Assembly: GCF_003860125.1 (NCBI RefSeq) | Contig: NZ_RQYL01000009.1 | Location: 1 to 64,000 of the forward strand | Reading direction: 5' to 3' | Length of the DNA: 64,000 bases | Origin: Fretibacterium sp. OH1220_COT-178 | Lineage (GTDB): Bacteria; Synergistota; Synergistia; Synergistales; Aminobacteriaceae | Shown here: one piece after another, positions 51,234 through 59,197 of the stretch | How positions within the stretch are numbered: the stretch's first letter is position 1 | Layout: the number at the start of each line of letters is the position of its first letter | Translations under genes and position numbers: made by a program | Notes under the pieces: generated by a model | What the model saw: only the letters and a program-made list of their open reading frames with translations | Databases searched by the model: none | What the model was told of the DNA's origin: nothing

Positions 51234-51890
51234 TCAATCCGAAAACCACAGGCGGGAGAGATTCTCCGCCACCTTGATCGATCGGGGATTTTCCGTGGAC
51301 AGCTGTTTGATCCCGGCGTGGAAGCGGTACAGGGCGCCGTTTCCCGCCTTGAATCCGCAGTCGCGGATCTGGCCTCCGCCGGCCATGTTGAGCAGCTTCA
51401 TCGGTTTCGTCAAGTCGTTCGCCCCCATCAGATCCAGGTCGTCGCCCACGAAATTGAACCCCTCGAGACCGCACAGTACGCATTTCCACTGTCCCAGCTT
51501 CGCCTTTATCGGACCGCCGTTTTTCAGAACGATGTAGTCGTTTTTGCGTTGGTAGATGACGTAGGGAGAGGTGTTCATCGTCCGCTTCTTGTCGAAGAAA
51601 TGGCCTCCGTCCTTTACTTTGGAGCACTTGGGAATGGGGGTCCCGACGTTGGAGAGCAGCCTCCAGTTCTGCTGCTGATAAGCCATGTCTTTATTGTTGC
51701 CGTTGTTGCCGCCGCCTGAAATATCGTCGGGGTCGAAGGTGAAAAATTGCTTGTCGCACGTGTAGCACTGCCATTCGATGATCGGTATGAACCTCTCGTC
51801 GCCCCCGTCCTTTCCCCACGACGTGGACGGAAGGCAAGACGCCGCCGCCAGCACGAGAACAACCAGACAAAGGGTTGAAAGCTTTTTCAT
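51234..51890 (-). CDS. Exported Cys-rich protein with paired CxxC motifs
   Basis: 218 residues with a lipoprotein-type signal (LSTLCLVVLVLAAASC). Two zinc-ribbon-like CxxC sites, WQCYTCDKQFFTF and WKCVLCGLEGFNF, each followed by aromatic residues, stand about 100 residues apart. This suggests two copies of one small metal- or disulphide-containing fold. A GGGNNGNNK loop lies between them. GGAGGT supports the ATG at 51890 rather than the GTG before it. Function unknown. Confidence 0.72.
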   Translation of the reverse strand: MKKLSTLCLVVLVLAAASCLPSTSWGKDGGDERFIPIIEWQCYTCDKQFFTFDPDDISGGGNNGNNKDMAYQQQNWRLLSNVGTPIPKCSKVKDGGHFFDKKRTMNTSPYVIYQRKNDYIVLKNGGPIKAKLGQWKCVLCGLEGFNFVGDDLDLMGANDLTKPMKLLNMAGGGQIRDCGFKAGNGALYRFHAGIKQLSTENPRSIKVAENLSRLWFSD

Positions 51891-51948
51891 CACAGCACCT
51901 CCGATCGTAATTTAGGGACCGATTTCGACGGATTTTCCTCCCGCTCGT

Positions 51949-52560
51949 TCATTTGGGCGTTCCCTGTGCGTCGTAGTCCGCGTCGTGCGCGTTTTTCATG
52001 CGGTCGAGCGCGGACTGGGGCGGACGCACCCCCGAATAGGTGCTCGAGTTGTTGATGACGTACCACAGGCCGTCGTACTCCTTCACCCAGACGGGCCTCG
52101 GTCTGTCGGCTCCGCCGCTTTTAAGGAAAAGCTTGAGATAGCCGCTTTCCTGCGTCCTCCGGGTCTCCGTGATCGAAAAATCCTCCGGGGACATCCGGTA
52201 GTCGTTCTCGGGCGTAGCTCCCGCCGCGAAACTGCGAAAGATGTGCTGCTTGTCCGGGTCCCTCAGGCGCTCGACGAAGGTGCCCAGGGTGTGCGACCGT
52301 TCGATCGGCAGGCTCGAGTGCAGGGCGTAGCGCAGCATCTTCGAGCCCTCGTCCCGCGTCGCCTCGTCGATGTAGCAGAACACGGCCTCGAAATAGAGTT
52401 TCACAGCGCCCTCCGGCGTCCGGCCCTCCTTCTGGTAGCGCGCCTTGAATTCCCGGTAGTCCCGGGGAAGCGCGGCAAGGGCCTCCTGACAAAACGCCAA
52501 GGACAGAAACAGAAGATGGAGAACGAAGGCGGACAGCCATCGCAGATTTCCCTTTCGCAT
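51949..52560 (-). CDS. Exported protein, DUF6935-like or SnoaL-like C-terminal domain
   Basis: 203 residues with a signal peptide (NLRWLSAFVLHLLFLSLAFC). TPEGAVKLYFEAVFCYIDEA and a later RPRPVWVKEYDGLWYVINNS with GVRPPQSALD suggest the small domain that follows TPEGA-type helices in many exported proteins. GGAGGT precedes ATG 52560. The C-terminal half recalls the last domain of the larger protein at 53668. Function unknown. Confidence 0.68.
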   Translation of the reverse strand: MRKGNLRWLSAFVLHLLFLSLAFCQEALAALPRDYREFKARYQKEGRTPEGAVKLYFEAVFCYIDEATRDEGSKMLRYALHSSLPIERSHTLGTFVERLRDPDKQHIFRSFAAGATPENDYRMSPEDFSITETRRTQESGYLKLFLKSGGADRPRPVWVKEYDGLWYVINNSSTYSGVRPPQSALDRMKNAHDADYDAQGTPK

Positions 52561-52649
52561 TGCGTCACCTCCAAAAAGGCCTCGAAATACCGTTCGGCGC
52601 AGAAGAAAGCGGCGGCATTCCTCTCGTTTCAAATCTCTTGACGCGAGTT

Positions 52650-53657
52650 TCATTCTTTCGTGATCTTGTAGAATGCGGCGACCTTCTCGGAGATGTCGTG
52701 GACTCTTTTCCCCAGGCCCGATACGGCCGATTCGGGGGGCAGTTCGTCTTGAATAAAGCGATTGACGAGGCGCTCCTCTTCGGTGAAGGCCGTCTCTACG
52801 GCTTTTTCAAGCCGCGTCATGGTGTCGGAGATCATGCCCATGATGTTCTTCAGCACCTCGTCGTTGCCCTTATAACCCGTCCACACACTGCGGAGTGCGT
52901 TGTATTGCTCGACCCATGCCGCGTATTGCGGCAGAAGCACGTCGGCGATCTGTTTTCTCCGTTCGTGCGCCCGCGTCGCGTAAACCTCTATCGCGCAGGC
53001 CTGATTGAGGACTTTATAGTCGAGGCGGCCTCCGTATCGCATGTATTTCGCATAGGGGTAGCAATTCAACAGATCGGCCAGGAAATCCTTGCGCGCGTCG
53101 CTTCTGCCCGGAGTCCTGTCCGTCAGCCAGTGCCTGGTGGTCAGCCGGGAGTTGTTTTTTATCATATCCTCGGCCTTCTTCACGATGTGGTCGATCAGCT
53201 CCAGATCCTGGGACATGTTCTGGAGCCCCAGAAGGCTGGAGCGCCACGTATCGCGAATGAGGCGCAGGTTGCCCAGGATCCCGGCGTGCATGAACAGGAA
53301 TCGTGTCGTCTGAAGGAAGGACACGCTTCTCGTCCTCAGATTGCGGAAATCCGAGGTGTTCAGGAAGGACAGGCTCGGGTCGTCCTGGGGAACGAACATG
53401 AGGCTGTTCAGCTCGCTCGCCAGGGACGCCATCTGATCGGACTTCAGAAGCCCGTAGGAGGACAGGGGGGCCACTTTCGAGGAAAACGCGTCGAGCTGGT
53501 TGCATAGGGTTCTTATCTTGTTCTGAAACACGACCTCCGCATCCTTCGAGAAATCGAAACCGGCCTGCGGCTCCGGATTCCCCGGGGCGCCCTCGGCCTG
53601 CGCAAGGCAGAACAAAACGATAAGAACCGCGATCGGACGAATCAGGCGAATCTTCAT
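52650..53657 (-). CDS. Exported helical protein of unknown function
   Basis: 335 residues with a signal peptide (RLIRPIAVLIVLFCLAQAEG). The mature part is long amphipathic helices (FQNKIRTLCNQLDAFSSKVA, VLKNIMGMISDTMTRLEKAV) without known motifs. GAGGAGGT precedes the ATG, ten bases after the upstream gene. Confidence 0.72.
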   Translation of the reverse strand: MKIRLIRPIAVLIVLFCLAQAEGAPGNPEPQAGFDFSKDAEVVFQNKIRTLCNQLDAFSSKVAPLSSYGLLKSDQMASLASELNSLMFVPQDDPSLSFLNTSDFRNLRTRSVSFLQTTRFLFMHAGILGNLRLIRDTWRSSLLGLQNMSQDLELIDHIVKKAEDMIKNNSRLTTRHWLTDRTPGRSDARKDFLADLLNCYPYAKYMRYGGRLDYKVLNQACAIEVYATRAHERRKQIADVLLPQYAAWVEQYNALRSVWTGYKGNDEVLKNIMGMISDTMTRLEKAVETAFTEEERLVNRFIQDELPPESAVSGLGKRVHDISEKVAAFYKITKE

Positions 53658-53667
53658 GGGGACCTCC

Positions 53668-55224
53668 TCAGAAAGGAATATTGTAGCTCTCTACCAGCCA
53701 CGGGCCTCCGCCCACCCGTATGAGCTGATACTCCTTGGGGGAGCCGTATTGACGTCCGTTCTCGTCCCAGGCCTTGCATTCGATGTAGGCGTACTCCACC
53801 TGCGTGCCGCCTATCTGGCGGGCCGTGTTCTTCTGCTCGTCGCTCAGGAAGTAGTCCATGTCCTTGTCTCCCGCGTCGAAGCCCTTGGCGGTCGCGAACC
53901 GGGGCTCGCCGAAGGTGACGGCCACATACTCCCTTCGGAAACGCCCCTGATGCAGATCCCAGTGGTAGTTGGCCACCAGATCGTACCCGACGTTCGTCTT
54001 GTACAGCTCCGGATTGACGCAGGCCATGTAGAGCTCCCTGTTCTTCTCCTTGATGGCCGCGACGAAGGTCTCCATCACCTGGAGCGGGGTGGCGTTCGCG
54101 GGCAGAGCCTTGATGCTGTATGTGCTCTCCCGGATGCTCTTCAGGTCGTTCTCGCCGGCGAAAAGACCGTTCTTCTCGTTGTTCGGGTCGTACCATGCCG
54201 TGAGCAGACCCGGGACATGAAGGGCAACAGGGGTGACCTCCCAGCCCACCTGGCTGGCCATCGTCTTCTTCTCCTCGGCCTGGGGAACCTCGTGCAGAAT
54301 GGCGGTGATCCGGCCCAGAACCGTCCAGCTCTTCACGTCCTCGAGCGCCCCGACCGCCTCGCGGCGGCACCGCTTCATGGCCTCCCAGGGGCCCAGCCAC
54401 TCCCGTCCGTCGATCCTGACGAACCAGTAGCCCGTGGAGGGCTTGCCCACAAAGATAAACTCGCCCGCGCCCCCCAGAAACTGGTTCTCGGGGAAGCGCA
54501 CGTCCTGGAGCACCACGAAGGCGCCCTCCAGCTCCTGCAGGCCCACGTAGCTCCAGTCGGGAATCGGGAAGGGGTTTGTGATGACGGAGTCGTAGAGCCT
54601 CTCGGCCACGCCGTCGCGCCGTCGGGCCACTTCCCGGGAGTGTTGCTCCTCGAGCTCGTCGAAAAATTTCTTTACCTCCTGCTCCGAGACGGAGGGGCCC
54701 TTTTCTCTGGACTCGGGCTGCTTGTCTCCCGCCTCCTTCAGCGTGGCGACCCGCTCCCTCAGCCGCTCGTCCTCCTCCTTGCGGATACGGACGGCCTCCT
54801 TGGCCTTCACCTCCGCCTCCGCGAGGAGCTCGGCCCACCTTTTGTCGGCCAGCGCGCCCAGCTTGGCCTGCAGGGTCTTCTCCTGCTCCCGGTAGGCCAG
54901 CATCTCGGGCGTGATCGTGACGTGGTCCCCCTGGGTCTTCATCATGGCCTCCCGCATCCGGGCGAAGAGCTCCTGCACCCGCGGGTCGTCGGGATGGCGC
55001 TCGTGGAGGGTCCTCACTCGGTTGGCCGCCTCGGTCTTGTTGATGTAGCGGGCCGACGTGCTGCCCCTGAGGTTCGCCACCTCCTGCTCGAACAAATCCA
55101 CAAAATAGGCGGCGCGGGCGATCTCCCGGCTCAGCGCCCCTGGGTCCACGGCCGCCGCAGACGATGCCTGGGTCGGGAACAGCAGGATGATACAGATGCA
55201 AAAACTTGACAGAGCTCGTTTCAT
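53668..55224 (-). CDS. Exported protein with coiled-coil centre, unknown function
   Basis: 518 residues. The ATG at 55224 is taken because a signal peptide starts there (KRALSSFCICIILLFPTQAS). Residues 130-205 form a charged coiled coil (LLAEAEVKAKEAVRIRKEED). The C-terminal 130 residues (ANATPLQVMETFVAAIKEKN to QLIRVGGGPWLVESYNIPF) look like a SnoaL/DUF4878-type fold. Linked to TMEM43 gene by 87 bases. Confidence 0.72.
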   Translation of the reverse strand: MKRALSSFCICIILLFPTQASSAAAVDPGALSREIARAAYFVDLFEQEVANLRGSTSARYINKTEAANRVRTLHERHPDDPRVQELFARMREAMMKTQGDHVTITPEMLAYREQEKTLQAKLGALADKRWAELLAEAEVKAKEAVRIRKEEDERLRERVATLKEAGDKQPESREKGPSVSEQEVKKFFDELEEQHSREVARRRDGVAERLYDSVITNPFPIPDWSYVGLQELEGAFVVLQDVRFPENQFLGGAGEFIFVGKPSTGYWFVRIDGREWLGPWEAMKRCRREAVGALEDVKSWTVLGRITAILHEVPQAEEKKTMASQVGWEVTPVALHVPGLLTAWYDPNNEKNGLFAGENDLKSIRESTYSIKALPANATPLQVMETFVAAIKEKNRELYMACVNPELYKTNVGYDLVANYHWDLHQGRFRREYVAVTFGEPRFATAKGFDAGDKDMDYFLSDEQKNTARQIGGTQVEYAYIECKAWDENGRQYGSPKEYQLIRVGGGPWLVESYNIPF

Positions 55225-55311
55225 ATTCCCACAGCCTTTCATCATGTTCCTGGGGCAGTGGCCGGAATGGCCCGCTGCAGAGCGACGGAGGCTTGCCCGA
55301 TCCAGGTGCTT

Positions 55312-56586
55312 TTACGTCCTTGCCGCCCTGTTCTTGCGCCCCTTCATGTACAGAAGCCCCATGAGGACCACGGCCGCGCCAAGCAGCGAGCCCGCCAGAA
55401 GGGGGCGGAACCGAATCCAGGCGACGGCGATGACCAGCAGCGACCACGCCACTCCCAGCAGAAAGGCCACGATCCCCGTACCCGCTCCGACGATGGTCCC
55501 GACGATGGGAATCACGTCCGCGATGACGGACAGAGGACGCAGCACGGCGCCAAGGCCGGCGACGACGACCAGGGTCCCCACGACGCGCAGGATCCAGCCC
55601 ATGGTGGTGTTCTCGCTCTCCGCCCCGGCGAACATCTTCTCCATGCTCGCCGTGCCCATGTTCAGGCGGCTGAAGGTGTATCCGTTGGAGGCCGTGAACT
55701 CCTCGAACGTGTCCCCGGCCACCTGGGCGATGATGGAGACGTCGGCGGGAGGAACCTGAGTGAAGGTGACGCGGACATCGCCGACCTCCGGCGAGCCGGG
55801 GTTTTTCCCGAGATAGAGAACGTTGCCCTGAGCGTGGACGTACCGGTCCTGAGGCCGCTCCTGAACCACGCTGGCCGCAGTGTCGGCGGAGACCATGTCC
55901 GGAGAGAGCGTTTCGGCCGGAACCGGTATGCTTTCCACCGGCTTGTAGCCTGTCGCGAGCCCCTCGAAGAGCTCCTTTTTCTTTTCGTCGTCCGGCTGGA
56001 TGTCCAGGGGGACGGCCCCGCCGATGGCGCGTTTCAGGAAATCCGGCAGTTTGTAGGCCCCGAAGGTGACTCGGGGAGCGTAGAGCGTCTCGTTCGTGTA
56101 CTGTGCCAGAACCTTGTTGCGCATCTGGTATTCCGCATCCCTGAAGCTGTTGGAGTCGACCGGGCTGTTGACCCACTCCCTGGTGTAGGTGTAGGTCGTG
56201 ACGGTCTCCTCGCCTCCGCCCAGTTTTTTGCGCTTCTCCTGTTTGGAGTGCTCCGTCCACTGATAGTACTCCACCTTGCGGGCAATGTTGATGGCCTTCG
56301 CCTGCGCGCCGAAGATGGGGTCCTCCAGTACGTCCTGGGTGTCCGCCCGGCCGGTCGCGTAGACCACCTTGCCCTCCAGGGCGGGGTCCGGTTTCGAGAT
56401 GTCGCCTGCCCCGACCGCGACGCTGCGGGCCTCGTTGATGGCCCCGCCGGTCTTGACTGTGCGCCCCTCGTTCCAATAGAGCAGGATCGTGCCCAGCGCG
56501 ATCATGACGAGGCCCGTCAGTATCCCCTTGAACGCGCCGCCCATGCGGCTCCCCCAGCTTCTGTACGTCGTCTCCGTGTAAGCCAT
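55312..56586 (-). CDS. TMEM43-family membrane protein
   Basis: 424 residues. The family opening WGSRMGGAFKGILTGLVMI, then LYWNEGRTVKTGGAINEA, is present, with a large extra-membrane domain and three C-terminal helices (GWILRVVGTLVVVAGLGAVL, IVGAGTGIVAFLLGVAW, LLAGSLLGAAVVLMGLLYMKG). All are features of the bacterial TMEM43 group (PF07787). Function in bacteria is unknown; human TMEM43 organises the inner nuclear membrane. It heads the exported-protein run. Confidence 0.9.
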   Translation of the reverse strand: MAYTETTYRSWGSRMGGAFKGILTGLVMIALGTILLYWNEGRTVKTGGAINEARSVAVGAGDISKPDPALEGKVVYATGRADTQDVLEDPIFGAQAKAINIARKVEYYQWTEHSKQEKRKKLGGGEETVTTYTYTREWVNSPVDSNSFRDAEYQMRNKVLAQYTNETLYAPRVTFGAYKLPDFLKRAIGGAVPLDIQPDDEKKKELFEGLATGYKPVESIPVPAETLSPDMVSADTAASVVQERPQDRYVHAQGNVLYLGKNPGSPEVGDVRVTFTQVPPADVSIIAQVAGDTFEEFTASNGYTFSRLNMGTASMEKMFAGAESENTTMGWILRVVGTLVVVAGLGAVLRPLSVIADVIPIVGTIVGAGTGIVAFLLGVAWSLLVIAVAWIRFRPLLAGSLLGAAVVLMGLLYMKGRKNRAART

Positions 56587-56712
56587 GGAATGAATCCTCC
56601 TTCTTGTGTTGGAATGCAGAATAACGGTGATCGCCGTTTCGCGCGAGTGCCAGGCCGTGAGGGCCGCCGTGCCGTCCGCAGACCTGCGAAATTTTTTGCC
56701 GGCCCTCTCCTA

Positions 56713-56741
56713 TATATTGTGGAGAAAATATGTTGAGTCAA
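56713..56741 (-). promoter_or_regulatory. Promoter of the TMEM43 operon
   Basis: On the minus strand TTGACT (56741-56736), 17 bases, then AATATA (56718-56713); the region is AT rich in a GC-rich setting. It is about 125 bases upstream of the TMEM43 start. Confidence 0.6.
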
Positions 56742-56850
56742 TCATCCCAGAAGCCTCCGTCCAACGCAACTACCTTGGCCCCTCTTTGGAGGGTGGTTTT
56801 TCCCGTCGTTTCCTTCACGGCATCCGCTTTACGGTGGCCTTGGCGCGCGC

Positions 56851-56908
56851 TTTACAATTCTCCGGAAATCGTTTATAGTTCAGGAGGTATTACCTTAAAG
56901 GTATTACC
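56851..56908 (+). promoter_or_regulatory. Purine operon promoter with tandem GntR-type operators
   Basis: TTTACA (56851-56856), 17 bases, TATAGT (56874-56879), then two copies of GGTATTACC (56886-56894 and 56900-56908), each a palindrome GGTA-T-TACC, 14 bases apart centre to centre. They overlap the transcription start, and the first encoded gene is a GntR/HutC repressor. The sites are therefore likely its autoregulatory operators controlling the whole pur operon. Confidence 0.8.
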
Positions 56909-56929
56909 TATTTGTTCGGAGGGAAAAGG

Positions 56930-57652
56930 ATGTTCGGCAAGATCGAGGTTACGCTGCAATCGAAGCTGCTGCACGAGATGCGCGAGGGGATGTTTCGCCA
57001 TGCGGAGCGCCTGCCCAGCGAGAACGCTTTGGCCGAGCGGCTGGGCATCAGCCGAACCCAGCTTCGGGACGTCCTGGCGCAGCTCGAGCGGGAGGGGTTC
57101 GTCAGCCGCCGTCACGGCGTGGGGACGGTCATCAACCGTCACGTTTTGGCTCTGGCGGTGCGCATGGACCTGGAGGTCGAGTTCCTGGAGATGATCGAGC
57201 GCTCGGGCTATCGGCCGGGCGTTTCGCTTCTTGCGACGGAGCGCCGCGCGGCCGATGCCGGCGTGGCGGAGCGCCTGAGGCTGGACGCCGGCGCCGAGGT
57301 CCTGCTGAACGCGCGGCTGGTGACGGCGGACGGGCGTCCGGCGATCTATTGTGAGGACTATATCCCCGCCGACCTGCTCCGGGGCGGGCTCCCGGGGCCG
57401 GAGGAGCTGGAACGGCCCATCTTTCATTTTCTGAAGATGTATTGCGGGGTCGAGCCCTGCATGGACCTGACGGAGATCCGGGCGACGGTCGCGGAGGGCC
57501 GCGTTGCGGAGCTGCTGAAGGTGGAGCGGGGGGCGCCGCTGCTCTACATGGACGAGGTGGACTACGACGTCGCGGGCCGTCCGATCCTGTACGCCCGCCA
57601 GCACCATGCCGACGGGATCGTCCGCCACACGCTGATGCGCAAGAAGATATGA
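56930..57652 (+). CDS. GntR/HutC-family transcriptional repressor of the purine operon
   Basis: 240 residues. The winged helix is LPSENALAERLGISRTQLRD, then VLAQLEREGFVSRRHGVGT. A UTRA ligand domain follows (LLNARLVTADGRPAIYCEDY and IPADLL; ending LLYMDEVDYDVAGRPILYAR with QHHADGI). It is the first gene of the operon and lies directly behind the operators. The ligand is probably a purine pathway intermediate or nucleotide, not the PRPP used by PurR of Bacillus. ATG 56930 was selected since CGGAGGGAAAAGG precedes it; a TTG 18 bases earlier is less likely. Confidence 0.9.
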   Translation: MFGKIEVTLQSKLLHEMREGMFRHAERLPSENALAERLGISRTQLRDVLAQLEREGFVSRRHGVGTVINRHVLALAVRMDLEVEFLEMIERSGYRPGVSLLATERRAADAGVAERLRLDAGAEVLLNARLVTADGRPAIYCEDYIPADLLRGGLPGPEELERPIFHFLKMYCGVEPCMDLTEIRATVAEGRVAELLKVERGAPLLYMDEVDYDVAGRPILYARQHHADGIVRHTLMRKKI

Positions 57653-57668
57653 ACGTAAGGAGCCGATC

Positions 57669-58169
57669 ATGAAAAAAGTTGCCGTAATCCTGGGAAGCGA
57701 CAGCGACCTGCCGGTGGCGGAGAGGGCGTTTGAGGTGCTGCGCTCGCTGGGCGTTCCCTTCGAGGCGCGCGTGATGTCCGCCCACCGGACGCCCGAGGCC
57801 GTGGCCTCGTTCGCGCGCGGGGCGAGGGACGAGGGTTTCGGGGCGGTCGTCGCCCTGGCGGGCAAGGCGGCGCATCTCGCGGGCGCGGTCGCCGCGCATA
57901 CACGGCTTCCCGTGATCGGAGTTCCGGTCGGGTCCCCGGACCTGGGCGGGCTGGACGCGCTGCTCTCGACCGTCCAGATGCCGTCGGGCGTGCCCGTCGC
58001 GGCGGTGGCGATCGACGGGGCGGCCAACGCGGCGTGGCTTGCGGCCCGGATCCTGGCGGTGGAGGATCGGGAGCTGGCCGCGGCCCTCGAGGAGCACGCC
58101 GCGGCGACGGCACGGGAGGTCGCCCGGAAGGACGCCGCCCTGCACGAACGCCTGGAGGAGACGCGATAA
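57669..58169 (+). CDS. purE: N5-carboxyaminoimidazole ribonucleotide mutase
   Basis: 166 residues, usual length. GSDSDLPVAERAFEVLRSLG and VMSAHRTPEAVASFARGA (His as proton donor) are class I PurE marks, with GKAAHLAGAVAAHTRLPVIG and LLSTVQMPSGVPVAAVAID following. Carries the sixth/seventh step of purine synthesis. AAGGAG before the ATG. The stop overlaps the purM start (TAATG). No purK is visible beside it. Confidence 0.96.
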   Translation: MKKVAVILGSDSDLPVAERAFEVLRSLGVPFEARVMSAHRTPEAVASFARGARDEGFGAVVALAGKAAHLAGAVAAHTRLPVIGVPVGSPDLGGLDALLSTVQMPSGVPVAAVAIDGAANAAWLAARILAVEDRELAAALEEHAAATAREVARKDAALHERLEETR

Positions 58170-59197
58170 TGGCCGGACGCGAGGATTATGCGCGTTCCGG
58201 TGTGGACGTCGAGGCGGGGTACGAGGCGGTCCGGCTCATGGCGGGCTCGATCGCGCGCACCCGCACGCCGGGGGTGCTCTCGGAGCCCGGCGGCTTCGGC
58301 GGCGCCTTCGCGCTTCCGTCCGGCCTCCGCGAGCCGGTGCTGGTCAGCGGGACGGACGGGGTCGGGACCAAGCTGAAGCTCGCCTTTCTGACGGGCCGGA
58401 ACGATACCGTCGGCATCGACTGCGTGGCCATGTGTGTGAACGACATCCTGTGCAGCGGCGCCCGGCCGCTGTTTTTTCTGGACTACATTGCCCTGGGTCG
58501 GAACGTCCCGGAGCGGGTGGCGGAGATCGTCTCGGGGGTGGCCGAGGGCTGCGTCCGGGCCGGCTGCGCGCTGATCGGCGGCGAGACCGCGGAGATGCCG
58601 GGCTTCTACGCCCCGGACGAGTACGATCTGGCCGGGTTCGCGGTCGGGGTCGCCGAACGTTCCGCGATGCCGGGCCGCGAGCGGGTGCGGGCGGGCGACG
58701 TCCTGATCGCCCTTCCGTCCTCCGGCCTGCACTCCAACGGGTTCTCGCTCGTCCGCAAGGTGTTCGGCGTCGAACGGCGGGACCTGAATGCCCGCATCGC
58801 GGAGCTGGGGACGACGCTGGGGGAGGCGCTGCTCACCCCCACCCGCATCTACGCCCGCCCCGTCGCCGCCCTGCTGGAGGCGGTGCCGGTCCGCTCCCTG
58901 GCCCACATCACGGGCGGAGGTTTCCACGAGAACATCCCGCGCAGCCTGCCTGTGGGGCTGTCGGCCCGGATCGAACGGGCCGCCCTGCGGGTTCCCCCCA
59001 TCTTCGACCTGCTGAGGCGCGAGGGGGACCTGGACGAGGACTCGATGTTCCGCGTCTTCAACATGGGGGTGGGCATGACCGCGGCGGTCGCCCCGGACGA
59101 CGTGGACGCGGCCCTGCGGGCGCTGCGGGAGAACGGGGCGGAGGCGTACCCGATCGGTGCGGCCGTCCCCGGGACGGAGGGGGTCGTCCTGTGCTGA
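58169..59197 (+). CDS. purM: Phosphoribosylformylglycinamidine cyclo-ligase (AIR synthetase)
   Basis: 342 residues, family length. YARSGVDVEAGYEAVRLMAG opens the protein; GTDGVGTKLKLAF, MCVNDILCSGARPLFFLDYI, GGETAEMPGFY and ITGGGFHENIPRSL are the family signatures. It makes AIR from FGAM. The ATG at 58169 overlaps purE by one base. The end overlaps purN by seven bases. Confidence 0.96.
   Translation: MAGREDYARSGVDVEAGYEAVRLMAGSIARTRTPGVLSEPGGFGGAFALPSGLREPVLVSGTDGVGTKLKLAFLTGRNDTVGIDCVAMCVNDILCSGARPLFFLDYIALGRNVPERVAEIVSGVAEGCVRAGCALIGGETAEMPGFYAPDEYDLAGFAVGVAERSAMPGRERVRAGDVLIALPSSGLHSNGFSLVRKVFGVERRDLNARIAELGTTLGEALLTPTRIYARPVAALLEAVPVRSLAHITGGGFHENIPRSLPVGLSARIERAALRVPPIFDLLRREGDLDEDSMFRVFNMGVGMTAAVAPDDVDAALRALRENGAEAYPIGAAVPGTEGVVLC

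Larger units (their letters stand above)
56587..56929. promoter_or_regulatory. Divergent control region of the TMEM43 and purine operons
   Basis: This 343-base stretch holds no gene. It contains a minus-strand promoter, the plus-strand purine promoter and the two operators described separately, plus the AAGGAGG site for the TMEM43 gene. Confidence 0.7.

Noticed and set aside
53654-56476. 940-codon minus-strand frame
   Set aside because: It covers two real genes with signal peptide and TMEM43 motifs in another frame; its own translation is Gly/Arg/Pro shadow.
58039-59190. Upstream 384 codons of the long 874-codon frame that contains purN
   Set aside because: This part lies out of frame over purE/purM and is Arg/Gly/Pro-rich shadow translation; purN begins at the GTG at 59191.
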